A stretch of 64,000 nt of DNA, from positions 377,001 to 441,000 of the forward strand of contig JAZGUH010000379.1 in the NCBI GenBank assembly GCA_037893225.1. The letters are read 5' to 3'. A program made the translations under genes and the position numbers. The stretch is from Hippasteria phrygiana. Lineage: Eukaryota; Echinodermata; Asteroidea; Valvatida; Goniasteridae. Below the pieces are notes generated by a model, which ran no database searches, had not been told where the DNA came from, and saw only the letters and a list, made by a program, of their open reading frames with translations. Shown one piece after another: positions 24,201-31,164 of this stretch; position 1 is the stretch's first letter; each line of letters opens with the position of its first letter.

Positions 24201-24547
24201 TTGAAGACCGAGCCAAAGTTAAGAAGCGGAGAAATAGAACCAAGAAAAGTACTAAGGAAGTTGTAGCTCCTAAAAGAAAATCCAAGAACTTGAAGGAATC
24301 TAAGATAATGGATTCCAAAGTGATGCACAGTTTACCTCCACAGGAGGCAGCATCGCCAGTGGACATGGATTTTATGCTGGAAGACAGCGAGGCAGAACTA
24401 GTCATCGATGAAGACTTCCAAGAAGAGAAGACAAAACGCTCTAGGAAAGGACAGGAAAATGCCATCAAAGAAACAGAAGGCACAACACTAAAACCTGGTT
24501 CAAAGGCCAAAAATGGAAAAACAAAGGAGCCTGTCAAATCCACGTAG
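2266..24547 (+). CDS. NSD: NSD-family histone H3 lysine-36 methyltransferase (16 coding exons)
   Basis: Nuclear enzyme that transfers methyl groups from S-adenosylmethionine to H3K36 (mono/di). Coding exons: 2266-3601, 4490-5308, 6150-6289, 7335-7568, 9090-9222, 15129-15368, 16490-16690, 17589-17768, 18821-18980, 19219-19427, 20080-20192, 20470-20739, 21129-21387, 21763-21869, 22201-22417, 23823-24547. They total 5343 bases, giving 1780 residues with all phases agreeing. Domain order: Q/P-rich N-terminus (1-300), SPEIKL motif (about 302), PWWP1 (about 412-480), HMG box (about 660-708), PHD cluster (about 920-1130), PWWP2 (about 1135-1215), AWS (about 1270-1320), SET (about 1332-1448) with N1401-H-C-C then QPNC, postSET, and C5HCH PHD (about 1500-1590) followed by a lysine-rich tail. 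Order and motifs match NSD1/NSD2/NSD3. The HCC form resembles NSD1 and the retained HMG box resembles NSD2, as expected of a single pre-duplication gene. Identity is certain; the start codon is less so. Confidence 0.96.
3638..3699 (-). mobile_element. 62-bp TTAA-flanked mini-element, copy 1
   Basis: Nearly exact reverse complement of 34228-34289. It sits between TTAA sites (3634-3637 and 3700-3703), with one end GCTAGGG and the other ACCTTACAG. Likely the shortest deletion derivative of the CCCTAAC family. Confidence 0.75.
4359..4419. repeat. 19-bp tandem repeat, three units
   Basis: Three exact copies of GTTGTTGCCATGAAGCCAT plus a partial fourth, in the intron just before the second PWWP1 exon. 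Small unstable repeat without known function. Confidence 0.97.
4490..5308 (+). CDS. NSD: NSD exon: second half of PWWP1 and HMG box
   Basis: Encodes [14 protein letters not shown], the rest of the first PWWP domain, then a conserved helical segment ([16 protein letters not shown]), basic nuclear-localisation-like stretches ([18 protein letters not shown]), and an HMG box starting at [10 protein letters not shown] (5131). The HMG box is kept in vertebrate NSD2. Acceptor CACTGACAG, donor CGAG|gtaaaa. Confidence 0.95.
6150..6289 (+). CDS. NSD: NSD exon: basic linker
   Basis: Opens after GCTGCAG and closes at CAAG|gtgagt, phases 1 to 0. Encodes a basic linker ([26 protein letters not shown]) ending [12 protein letters not shown]. 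No domain is recognised; assignment rests on splice sites, phase and lysine/arginine-rich content like the neighbouring exons. Confidence 0.85.
6977..7189 (+). mobile_element. TTAA-flanked MITE family P1, copy 1
   Basis: Begins CCCTAACAGCCCAAGG and ends GGATGGTTAGGG, between TTAA sites (6973-6976, 7190-7193). About 213 bp. It is nearly identical to the copy at 23028-23239 in the same gene, suggesting recent activity. The ends resemble telomeric repeats but occur only once per end. Confidence 0.9.
7335..7568 (+). CDS. NSD: NSD exon: basic linker
   Basis: Acceptor TTTTTGTCAG, donor ACTGAG|gtaggc, exactly 78 codons in phase 0. Encodes a charged linker with [13 protein letters not shown], a likely nuclear localisation signal or AT-hook-like patch. 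Between the HMG box and the first PHD the NSD family is poorly conserved, so little more can be said. Confidence 0.85.
7661..8196. mobile_element. Putative 530-bp inverted-repeat element
   Basis: The left arm (about 7661-7699: TGGAACACC, GGCTGAGTTTGGGCGAG, TTGTTCTT) is repeated inverted at 8160-8196 (AAGAACA, CGCCCGAACTCAGCCCATG, TGTTCC). Smaller repeats of CAAGAAC lie inside. Short unrelated open frames cross it. Probably a non-autonomous DNA transposon; no clear target duplication. Confidence 0.6.
8448..8659 (+). mobile_element. TTAA-flanked MITE family P1, copy 2
   Basis: Begins CCCTAACCCCCTAGG and ends GACGGTTAGGG, between TTAA sites (8444-8447, 8660-8663). 212 bp, more diverged than copies 1 and 3. 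Same NSD intron region, same orientation as both. Confidence 0.88.
9090..9222 (+). CDS. NSD: NSD exon: acidic linker
   Basis: Encodes an acidic stretch ([19 protein letters not shown] and on). The acceptor ACCATAG lacks a strong pyrimidine tract but is the only nearby one that keeps the frame: the competing site at 9109 meets a stop after eight codons. Donor CAGTG|gtaatg, phase 1. This is the least certain coding exon of the gene. Confidence 0.7.
11936..12043. mobile_element. Fold-back MITE family A, copy 1 (shortened right arm)
   Basis: The left arm CATTAGCCTTTTAGAGGTAT and its inverted copy at the right form a hairpin-like element. Compared with the complete copy at 48910-49033 the right arm lacks about 16 bases. 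Non-coding, inside the large NSD intron. Confidence 0.9.
12760..12865 (-). mobile_element. Possible tRNA-derived SINE fragment
   Basis: On the minus strand GGTTCGATTCC matches a tRNA B box (about 12843-12853), but no full cloverleaf could be drawn and no A box was convincing. Interpreted as a decayed SINE head; boundaries uncertain. Confidence 0.35.
14335..14540. repeat. Degenerate tandem repeat, unit about 30-35 bp
   Basis: Recurring AGTGCCA, CATGATATGGGCT, TGCCAATGTC and CATGGCAT-type words at roughly regular spacing suggest an eroded minisatellite. Unit borders are fuzzy. Confidence 0.45.
15129..15368 (+). CDS. NSD: NSD exon: PHD finger 1
   Basis: Encodes a Ser/Ala-rich lead-in, then [19 protein letters not shown] and [10 protein letters not shown] through FKCDECISG, the first PHD finger of NSD proteins. 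The acceptor at 15128 follows a good pyrimidine tract; a second in-frame acceptor at 15140 would drop four residues. Donor TCTG|gtaggt. Confidence 0.93.
15992..16193. mobile_element. TIR MITE family C, copy 1
   Basis: Ends ATAAGCCAGTTCGGTATTTC and GAGATACCGAACTGGCTTAT are inverted copies; the interior carries TTATCCCGAAT words twice. About 200 bp, non-coding. Related copies at 53134-53318 and 56329-56485. Confidence 0.88.
16490..16690 (+). CDS. NSD: NSD exon: PHD finger 2
   Basis: Encodes [27 protein letters not shown] and [14 protein letters not shown], the second PHD finger, nearly colinear with the vertebrate sequence. Donor GTAAAG|gttggt. Reading continues open far into the intron because of the minisatellite that follows. 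Confidence 0.95.
16715..16985. repeat. 18-bp minisatellite in NSD intron 8
   Basis: About 15 tandem copies of ATTTCCCCCCATGGTGCT and a one-base variant (ATTTTCCCCCATGGTGCT), beginning 25 bases after the splice donor. Because the unit is a multiple of three and lacks stops, all three forward frames and one reverse frame stay open across it. The last copies change to GTTTCCCCC. Confidence 0.97.
17269..17376. mobile_element. Short TIR element (CAGGGG...CCCCTG) with ATGCC duplication
   Basis: The ends CAGGGGTGGATCTAG and CTAGATCCGCCCCTG are inverted copies. The five bases ATGCC occur on both sides (17264-17268 and 17377-17381), consistent with a target duplication. At 108 bp it is a MITE without coding capacity. 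A related, larger element seems to lie at 31719-32006. Confidence 0.78.
17589..17768 (+). CDS. NSD: NSD exon: PHD finger 3 region
   Basis: Encodes [18 protein letters not shown], then [16 protein letters not shown], matching the third PHD region and the start of the following zinc finger of NSD1/2/3. Acceptor CCTGTTGCAG, donor CATAG|gtaagc, phase 1 both sides. Confidence 0.95.
17945..18272 (+). mobile_element. SINE with (ATT)n tail, near full length
   Basis: A dispersed repeat carrying GAGCAAGGCACTTTGTCACA and TGATTAATAGGCCCGATG, and ending AAAGCGCTATATAAG followed by about 14 ATT units (18230-18272). That 3' end, shared with a LINE partner, is common to SINEs in many aquatic animals. A second copy at 22880-23740 is broken by later insertions. 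Element boundaries are approximate. Confidence 0.75.
18821..18980 (+). CDS. NSD: NSD exon: zinc finger and start of PWWP2
   Basis: Encodes [18 protein letters not shown] and [11 protein letters not shown], then [11 protein letters not shown], the entry of the second PWWP domain. Donor TTACAG|gtttgt, phase 2. Confidence 0.95.
19219..19427 (+). CDS. NSD: NSD exon: core of PWWP2
   Basis: Encodes [35 protein letters not shown] and YYEGDKGS, the second PWWP domain, a methyl-lysine nucleosome reader in this family. Acceptor TTCCATTAG, donor GGCAG|gtaggt. Confidence 0.96.
19655..19838. repeat. C-rich minisatellite, unit about 25 bp
   Basis: About seven tandem copies with the core CCCACACCCTACTCCCC, slightly varied in length. 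The opposite strand carries repeated runs of four or more Gs, so it could form G-quadruplexes in DNA. It lies in the NSD intron between the PWWP2 and helical-linker exons and is not coding, although several frames happen to be open. Confidence 0.95.
20080..20192 (+). CDS. NSD: NSD exon: helical linker before AWS
   Basis: Encodes [18 protein letters not shown] through PRPFKYIK, matching the conserved helix and PYKHIK-type segment that follows PWWP2 in NSD proteins. Acceptor CTTGACCAG, donor ATCAAG|gttggt, phase 0. Confidence 0.93.
20470..20739 (+). CDS. NSD: NSD exon: AWS domain and SET entry
   Basis: Encodes the cysteine-rich AWS domain ([17 protein letters not shown], then [10 protein letters not shown] and [12 protein letters not shown]) and [15 protein letters not shown], the first strand of SET with the GxGW cofactor-site motif. 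Ninety codons, phase 0. Confidence 0.97.
21129..21387 (+). CDS. NSD: NSD exon: catalytic SET core
   Basis: Encodes [38 protein letters not shown] and [16 protein letters not shown], then [14 protein letters not shown]. These carry the cofactor-binding and pseudoknot residues of an active SET domain (N1401, H1402). The HCC spelling is the NSD1 form; most SET enzymes have HSC. No catalytic residue appears lost. Confidence 0.98.
21763..21869 (+). CDS. NSD: NSD exon: end of SET and postSET
   Basis: Encodes [18 protein letters not shown] and [16 protein letters not shown]: the catalytic tyrosine motif and the CxCxxxxC zinc site of the postSET domain. Acceptor TTTTCTAG, donor CAAAG|gtcagc. Confidence 0.97.
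22201..22417 (+). CDS. NSD: NSD exon: basic segment and start of C-terminal PHD/C5HCH
   Basis: Encodes a basic stretch ([13 protein letters not shown]), then [18 protein letters not shown] and AYCLGCLKL, the first part of the C-terminal PHD-C5HCH module found in all NSD proteins. Acceptor TTTGGGCAG, donor CATG|gtaaga. Confidence 0.95.
23028..23239 (+). mobile_element. TTAA-flanked MITE family P1 (CCCTGAC...GTTAGGG), copy 3
   Basis: Near-identical to the elements at 6977-7189 and 8448-8659. It lies between TTAA tetranucleotides (23024-23027, 23240-23243), the target site of piggyBac-type transposases. Ends are CCCTGACAGCCC and GGAAGGTTAGGG. 212 bp, non-coding. Confidence 0.88.
23389..23682. 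mobile_element. piggyBac-like MITE P2 (CACTTTGACTGC ends)
   Basis: Flanked by TTAA at 23385-23388 and 23683-23686. The left end CACTTTGACTGCTGAC and the right end (reverse complement CATGTTGACTGCCAGC) are inverted and resemble piggyBac termini. The inside holds a perfect 22-bp palindrome at 23444-23465. No transposase. Confidence 0.75.
23823..24547 (+). CDS. NSD: NSD last exon: end of C5HCH and lysine-rich tail
   Basis: Encodes [14 protein letters not shown] and [16 protein letters not shown], completing the C-terminal zinc module, then a long charged, coiled-coil-like lysine/glutamate-rich tail, ending at TAG 24545-24547. The tail from about 24000 on has no clear vertebrate counterpart. AATAAA at 24570-24575 is a possible proximal polyadenylation signal. 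Confidence 0.95.
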
Positions 24548-27458
24548 CAGTCTGATAGTCATGTGCTAAAATAAAGAATTTTTATATTTACTTAAATATT
24601 CGAAATGGAAAATACAAGTACATGTGGGGTTCATTTAATGAGGGTAAATTTGTGGGTTTGGTGAAACTATAGTGGGTTAGCAATAGATTTTGGTAACAAG
24701 TAGGATTGGTAATGTGATGCTCAGATATGATGTCATGATTTGTATCCTTCAGCATATTTAGAGTCATTGGTAACCCTTCACTGTGTTTTTGGGCTGGTAT
24801 TTATAAATGAATGTAGTCATCGGTAAGCACTTAAAAAGACCAACCAAAATGACATCGTCACGCCTTGTGCCTATTCAATAAAGCCTTGTGCCTATTCAGT
24901 AAGGCCCAGTGCGCTTTCAGTAATACATGACGATGTCGTTTTGGTGGTTCTGAAACAGTGCCTTCCGTAGTCATCACACACTCTAAATAGGCAGTTTCAA
25001 TATCGCCCTCTAGTGTTCCTAGTGGTAGCTCAGCTATGAGCAAGTTCGGATGGTTACCATATTTATCGCTGGTACATTGTGCCTGCTGCCCACGATATGT
25101 TTAGTGTGTAGGTTACCATGACGATCAACTGTTGGTCACTGCTCAAACTTGCTCGAAGATGTGTCAGATAGGACACTACATGTGTAGTCAGTGGCAAGGT
25201 CAATTCCTGTTTGTGTTTCAATAAGGTGGCTGGGACCAACCAAAATCCCTTGTTATGAGGACTTTGTTAGAAATGTTTTTTTTTGGTTTTTTTTTACAAA
25301 AGTCTTGGAATTCAGAAGTTGCTTTGGTTACAATATTTTGTAAGTACTTTTCATAAAGAGAGAGTTGACAAATTTGCCATGGTGACAGTCTTCATGGGCT
25401 GTTAAAATAAAGTAACACTTTTTTCTGTCAATTCAACTCAAAATCTTTCAAATTTCAAACGAGGACATTTTAAATTTTACCTCTTTTTTTTAAAGAAAGT
25501 GTCACTTAAAGGTTTCAGTGTAATGTGCACTATGTCAGTGAGTCTCGGGCACCTTCAGTTGTCACTAACATTCTTAGGATTTCAATATTCATTGTGGGTT
25601 ATATAGAAAAGTGTTCGTTTTTGAAGTTATTTTACTGCTTTTTAAAGCTTCGGTTTTGTTTATTCCTGAAATTTAATTATTTTTTTCTTTAAGAACATTA
25701 GGCAGTTCGCTTTATTTTAATGTTTTCCAAAAGGCTAATGCATTTATGCATGAGAATTGTAGTTTGTTTTCATCAATTTAACTTGTTTGTGGAAATAGGT
25801 GCGTATGCATGGAATCAAATATTTACAGATAAACAAGTTATTTGAAGAGTTCTGTGCAAGTGAAACAAAACAGTTTTGTTGCATTGTGATTACACAATCT
25901 GTTGCGGAACATGAGATAAACATTTTTGAAGAATTACCAGACTTTTAGGCCCACGTTTTTAAAAATGGATCACCCTGTATGAATCATGAAATTAATTACA
26001 AGTTTTCATGAACGTTTATTTGTACCAATTTATTTCTTTCTATAAAGCACATAAGTATCATTTTTTGGGATGGGTGGTTTTGGATTGAAAAAGTGTTAAT
26101 CATTGCCTCACCCCCTTTTAAGGGATAGATCAAGTACAGTTTCACTGGGAAAGTAATTAACATTTAATGTCTGCATACATGTACGTTTAAATTTAAATTG
26201 TTTACATTTAAATTAAAAAAATACATGTAGTACTCATTGCACATTATAATTTCAAATTATTTATGTGGAGTGGTTTTATTTAACGGTGCATTAAGTCAGA
26301 CTATTTGAAATAGAATTTGTGTTTGTTTAGTTTGTATGTACGATTCTCATTTCTGGAATTAAAAATTTGTAAATATTTTGAAGCACGGCTGCATTGGGAG
26401 GGGAACCATAGACCATTAAAAAAAGTGCACTGTGCTTTTTCATTTACGTAAAACTTTAAAAGTTTGAAGTAATTAAATGAATTTCTAATAAGAACACAAT
26501 GATTGTAGCATGTAAGAATACGTTTTCCTAAATCTTTTCAATCAGTACGAATTTAGCACTTGAAGAGTCGTTTGAAATAGTGACTGTTGGGTGTGTACCA
26601 GTAAATGAATAAATTTGATACTCGTTTCATTGTTCCTTTTGTCCACTTTGACAAGAAACAACTGTGTTCTGCCTGATTTAGTGTGAACTAATTAAACCTT
26701 AAGACACTTGGGCTGTCACTTTGGTAGTCTGTACAGCTGCACGATAATACCTAAAATAATGAAGAGCTACAATGTGTATCCGACACTTGAAATAATTCAT
26801 ATTACTTACAGTCCTCTTTTTAGCATTTTGATTTAATTGTGCACATTTGTCAGATTGAATGGAAAGTGGCATTTGAATTGTAACTTGAGAATATTTTTCT
26901 ACAAATAGAAATACATCCTTCATGGCCCTCTTGTGAAATATATCCTATTTAGGGAGCGCCTCACAAAGCAAAACATTCCCTTCAGAAACGGTACAGGAAC
27001 AGGCCCGTTCACATTTATAAATCAACATTCCCGGGCTGTTTCAAGTGGGATCACCAGTATTTCAATTTGTTTTAGTTAGTCTTCCCGTGAACGTAAAAGT
27101 GTTGGGACTTAGATGCTTCCTTACATGTACAAGGGCAATTGATGGGGAAACATTAATTGCATGGAGAACATTTGCAGGATGGGGAATGTCCTCAATGATA
27201 TGGGTTGGGTTGGGGTGCCTTTGTTCCAGCTTTGTGAATGACAGAAAACAAGCACGGATATTTGTTCAAATAAATACAAATTAGTGTAGAACCAGTCACC
27301 AAAGGCAATATTAATAATACATGTAACTACATTTTGGCTGGTAACCTGTTTTGCAAAACACAACTTTTGTGTAATTGGATTGGTGTGCTTATCAGCTCTA
27401 GGAAATGGCCTCTGGACCGCCCACCCCCCCCCCCCCCCCCCCCAACCCTAATCTATCA
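24548..27458. other. NSD / BNIP1 convergent 3' region
   Basis: AT-rich sequence without coding signal, between the NSD stop codon and the BNIP1 stop codon. It should hold both 3' UTRs; several AATAAA/ATTAAA motifs prevent choosing the true ends. A C-run lies at 27422-27443, only 16 bases below the BNIP1 stop. Confidence 0.6.
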
Positions 27459-27646
27459 TCAAAATATTCTTTTCTTCAGTATGTAGAGCACTGTAGCAAA
27501 GAATAAAGCCACTGCTAAGAAGATCAGTAACCTATCGGTCAGTTCTCGTCGGTTGTACTTGGTCAGTAAGCTACGACTGGTCTGGATCACACCACCCATG
27601 CCTTTGAATTCCTCATGAGTGTCCGACAAGGTTGCTGATGATTTCC
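27459..27646 (-). CDS. BNIP1: BNIP1 exon 6: end of SNARE helix and membrane anchor
   Basis: Encodes THEEFKGMGGVIQTSRSLL, KYNRRELTDR and the anchor LLIFLAVALFFATVLYIL, ending KKRIF and TGA. The C-terminus is three residues shorter than I recall for human (KKRLFPFL). Confidence 0.97.
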
Positions 27647-30639
27647 CTGCAGTAAACCAAAACAAAAATTGTTTTGGAGCATGGAATATAAAACTTATTG
27701 TATGTACTTGTCCATTTATCAAAATATTCATCATGAAACTACAATTCCAGGTGGTCATGTGACAGTTATGGTATTTACACACAAGTTTCTGATTGGCCGA
27801 GGCCCTTGATTTCAGATGCAGTAATTGACGAGGAGTGTATACCTAGGACTTGATTCGTTAAGCTGCTCTGTTCTACGTTTGCTGCCATCATCCTATTCAG
27901 ACTCATCAGGTTATCAGTGATGCTGCTGGCTGTCTGTGCTAGACTCTCTTTATTCATCCTGCATTGACAACAGAAACAAATTACTGCAAGACCAAGGGTA
28001 AAATTGAGACGGGGAAAAGAACCCTTTTGAAGCTGTGCTGTAGAAAGAAAATTCAGAATTATACTCGTAGAAGAGCTTACAAAAGCTGCTGTTAAAAGAA
28101 AAGTTTTTTAAAGTAAGGTAACTTGCTTACTTTGAGAAAAATATTCTATTCTTACCTGTGCATAGCAAGTGACAAAATAAAGTTCAAGAAATATATTTTT
28201 TCTTCTTTAAAAAAAATGTAAACAATGGAAATCTGGATTCTGAACAAAAATTCACAGCTGTGCAAAATTATGCTAAGACATTCTACATTTTCCAGCATTT
28301 AATTAAAGTACGTTTTATGTAACGTATTGATTTCCATTGTGGGTATCCATCCACCATCTATGCCCCAGTTAATCTTTGTTTACATGTACCTCTTTCTTAA
28401 TTCAGGATCTGTTCCACCTTGCAGTAAGCTCCGTCTCTCATGTCTGTCAATTGCCATCTTGCAGGATACGTTAGCTTTCCTGATGGACGTCTGTGTGCTG
28501 TCAAAACAAATTGAGGAAATATTTAACTTTAGACCCCAATTCAGTACAGACTTCCATAAACTGTACACGTATTTTACATTTTCAAAGTGAACAAAGAAAC
28601 TGGCACGAGCGGGATTCGAACCTGCGACCTCCGGGTTACCATACCGGCGCTCTACCAACTGAGCTATCTTGCCCTATGTTGGTGGTCTCCCAATTTGTCA
28701 GTACCTTTGTTTGAGAGGGCGCTAGTCAGAAGTCATAAACCCAGAATGCCGTGTAGCCAGGGATCACACCCAATTTTACGATACAACCTGGGAAGCGACA
28801 TTGGGGGGATCACTCAATGAGGATACGACTTTGTTTTCCCTTGTGGATTGTTTGATGTATTTTACAGTTGTTAGTTTTCAATGACTTCATGTGCCTGATC
28901 TAAATGCTACCCTATTCATTGTATCTTAGAAAATGGAATTAAGAGAAGTTATATGTCAATGGAATAAAATGACATTTTTCATCACGTTACCTTGACAACT
29001 GTTTCCGGAATTTTTCCACAACTTCGAGAACATCTAGCCTATCTGTCTCCTTGTCCTTTTCGTTAGCAATCCTCTCCAGATCCTGAGACAAAAAATACAA
29101 TAATGTGTATTTGATGTAGAATGCTTTGCTGTGGGTAGCATAATTCAAATGGACTTAAAAACACTGGCATTTTAACCCCTCATGAGTACGGTTATCGTAG
29201 TGAGGCGCCAGGGTGCCGGACTGGCCTGTGCAGCCAAGCAAAATGCCCACAATGTGATTGTGCAGTCAAGCGTAACATACACAATAATCCAACAATGGAT
29301 TGAAACTGCACAAATAGCGGCAAATGGCGTCATCCGGCCTGGTGCCACTGTCTTTTTAGCGCCATATGGCATCTTCCGTACGCAAGGGGTTAATGATAGT
29401 TTTTAACTGATTTTAACAATGTTGCCCACCAAGGCAACTGTACAATTACCTGGATGCTGCTTTGTGTTGTTTTCATTTCTTTTTTTATCTTCTGATTGAC
29501 TTGATTCATATCATCAATGGAATGGCAGTTGCTTCGAATGTCCTGTACACAAAAGAATGTGTCAAGATTAGAGTTACGCATTATCACATCAATATACAGC
29601 ATTTGTTTTCGCACGTTGGTTACAAAAAATAATCTTATTCACAAAAAGTCACACAACTTAGTTATCTTAAAAAAATATAAAGAAATTATCTTCAGTTCTT
29701 GTTTTCATCAAAATAGCAGACTGGCAGATGGAATTTCACCAGTTCACAAGTTTTGATGCCATTGTTTTAGGGCAATGCTATCATTACAAACAGGGGACAT
29801 ACAGGGCTCATGCTGGGTTTGAAAAACACCACATGAGCAACTGTGTACATCATTGTGTACAATCTGAAATTTATCACCATCATGAAATATATTAGAATTT
29901 ATTTGCCAATTGACCTATCGCCGGTTGCGAGTTCTTTGATAATTTTGTTCACGTGCATCACATGCAATATACATTGTACTTTTGTAGCATAACAACGCGA
30001 TACACATGCAAGCTTTCTAGCGCTTGTTCGTACATGTGTAAAGTGCTGGCTGCGCGTATCTCTGACCATGGAGGAATAATCTTATTCCTCCATACTCTGA
30101 CAGAAGCTGTCTTGGATTTCTCTGAGACAACTTTTCTCATTATGCATGGAATTTACATTGTACATGTTGCGTTAAACGTGCACTTGAGTATGCATTTCAA
30201 TCATGGAGGAATGAACAAGACACACATATACATGCGAGCGCTTTGGAAACTTTTTTTTTGTTGTCCAAGATTTAGAATGTCACCTGATATTCAACACTAC
30301 GTTTGGCTAATGCAGCGCTTATATTATACGGTGACATAATTTTCATGAAAAATATGAAGTGCGCCCTCACACGTCACAATATCCAACGAATATGCCGTGA
30401 GTGACGGCGCGGCGCCCGGCCGTATGCACACTGTGTACACTGAAATCTGAAGTTTTGTTTTCCCAAAATTTAGGATAATGTGCTCTTTTAAATTTACCTT
30501 AAACATATATTTTAGATTCATAAAACATTCAAAATAAAGTGTTCGTGGTTACCTGAATAAGGCCGTTAGTTCTGATGTCGGATGTAACGATTTCCAATAG
30601 TGCATTTTGTTGCGCCTCGATGTCACTGTCAGCCGCCAT
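27459..30639 (-). CDS. BNIP1: BNIP1 / SEC20, ER Qb-SNARE (6 exons)
   Basis: Tail-anchored SNARE of the ER, a partner of syntaxin-18, Use1 and Sec22 with the Dsl1/NRZ tether in Golgi-to-ER retrograde fusion; vertebrate BNIP1 also binds BCL2-type proteins. Exons in transcript order: 30639-30553, 29542-29450, 29082-28991, 28497-28390, 27958-27843, 27646-27459. They give 684 bases and 227 residues, against 228 in human (from memory), with all phases closing. Seen: an N-terminal helical region; IRKANVSCKMAID and LLQGG (Sec20 core); KESLAQTASSITDNLMSLN; LLTKYNRRELTDRLL; a membrane segment at about 205-222; and a short luminal KKRIF tail. It diverges from ENTPD across 511 bases and converges with NSD. 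Confidence 0.96.
27843..27958 (-). CDS. BNIP1: BNIP1 exon 5: SNARE-helix region
   Basis: Encodes MNKESLAQTASSITDNLMSL and MMAANVEQSSLTNQVL, the first part of the SNARE-like helix. Acceptor CAATGCAG, donor CCTAG|gtatac, phase 1. Confidence 0.94.
28390..28497 (-). CDS. BNIP1: BNIP1 exon 4: Sec20 core and BH3-like segment
   Basis: Encodes SIRKANVSCKMAIDRHERRS then LLQGGTDPELRKR. In human the corresponding BH3-like motif reads LLQGGD; here a threonine separates the GG and the D, so a BCL2-binding role may not be conserved. Donor AGAG|gtacat, phase 2. Confidence 0.94.
28581..28706 (-). mobile_element. tRNA-derived SINE, copy 1
   Basis: The minus strand carries tRNA-like A and B boxes (TAGCTCAGTTGGTAGAGC and GGTTCGAATCC) but the anticodon arm does not fold properly. 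The unit extends beyond the tRNA part with TTCAAAGTGAACAAAGAAAC. It is in BNIP1 intron 3. Other copies are at 49717-49846 and, rearranged, at 39597-39719. Confidence 0.82.
28991..29082 (-). CDS. BNIP1: BNIP1 exon 3
   Basis: Encodes DLERIANEKDKETDRLDVL and EVVEKFRKQLS; acceptor GTCTCAG, donor CAAG|gtaacg, phase 2. Corresponds to the human DLEQLAKEQDKE region. Confidence 0.93.
29176..29389. mobile_element. piggyBac-like MITE P3 (CCCCT...AGGGG) between TTAA sites
   Basis: TTAA at 29172-29175 and 29390-29393. The ends CCCCTCATGAGTACGG and CCGTACGCAAGGGG are inverted, and CCAGGGTGCCGG / CCGGCCTGGTGCC pair further in. 214 bp, in BNIP1 intron 2. Confidence 0.78.
29450..29542 (-). CDS. BNIP1: BNIP1 exon 2
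   Basis: Encodes DIRSNCHSIDDMNQVNQKI through TTQSSIQ, 31 codons in phase 0; helical N-terminal region (human DIRDCSG-type segment). Confidence 0.92.
30553..30639 (-). CDS. BNIP1: BNIP1 exon 1
   Basis: ATG at 30639-30637 opens MAADSDIEAQQNALLEIV and runs to GLIQ, donor CAG|gtaacc, 29 codons. The start matches the short N-terminus of other SEC20 proteins, and the ATG lies inside a YY1-type motif. Confidence 0.9.
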
Positions 30640-30642
30640 TTT
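30632..30642 (-). promoter_or_regulatory. YY1-type element over the BNIP1 start codon
   Basis: The minus strand reads AAAATGGCGGC, an exact fit to the known YY1 core AANATGGCGGC, which in mammals often lies just downstream of the start site of housekeeping genes and can include the ATG. Here the ATG inside it is the inferred BNIP1 start codon. Function is inferred from the match only. Confidence 0.6.
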
Positions 30643-31150
30643 AAATGTTTACTCGTCAGAAAGTTCGTTGACCCATGGTTGACCTACATCCAAAAATAGA
30701 ACACATGCAAAAAAATAAACTATTTTCATGGTCGCTGCAAAAAAAAAACAAGTGAGAATTGTATCATTCAAACGTCAAATAAATGATGGTTTCAATATTC
30801 TCCTCCTCAACATGAGCCATTTATCGAGGGCATACAACATGACACGTGTCAATTAAATCATTTTAATTTTAGTCTGGTGCCCCTTTCAAAGTTCAGAAAT
30901 CTTCTAACGCAAAGCTTTCGGTTTACCAGACCAAAATCGTCTCGTCTTTTTTCCACGTCGCTGAAACTCCAAACCATGAAAGCTGCGGCTGGCTACATAT
31001 GTAGGCCCCTCTAGCTCCAACAGCTGTTTCATGTTTTCTTATGGAATGGCGATTTCAAAAAGATTCCTGACTTTAAATTTCATCAGAGGGATAACTTCAG
31101 GTTTAGGCTTATTTTCAATGTACTCTGATTCTTATTTAGGCTCGATATAG
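30640..31150. promoter_or_regulatory. Divergent BNIP1 / ENTPD promoter region
   Basis: 511 bases separate the two opposing start codons, so both promoters and 5' UTRs must lie here. I saw no TATA box in a convincing position; the BNIP1 start carries a YY1-type motif. Part of the sequence is AT-rich with a GC-richer stretch near 30940-31010. Confidence 0.6.
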
Positions 31151-31164
31151 ATGGCTAACTTTAG
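31151..31164 (+). CDS. ENTPD4: ENTPD exon 1: 14-base start exon
   Basis: ATG GCT AAC TTT AG followed by donor gtacgt supplies M-A-N-F and two bases of R, exactly the phase the next exon needs. Human ENTPD7 starts MARISFSYLCPASW and the joined protein here starts MANFRWRPNCLHLPASW, so length and motif agree. The exon is tiny and lacks transcript support. Confidence 0.72.

Noticed and set aside
23980..24543. Antisense 187-codon frame rich in S, F and L
   Set aside because: Shadow of the lysine/glutamate-rich NSD tail on the other strand.
28600..28678. tRNA gene on the minus strand
   Set aside because: A and B boxes are good, but the anticodon stem does not pair correctly and the tRNA part is embedded in a longer repeat found elsewhere in the window, so it is a SINE.
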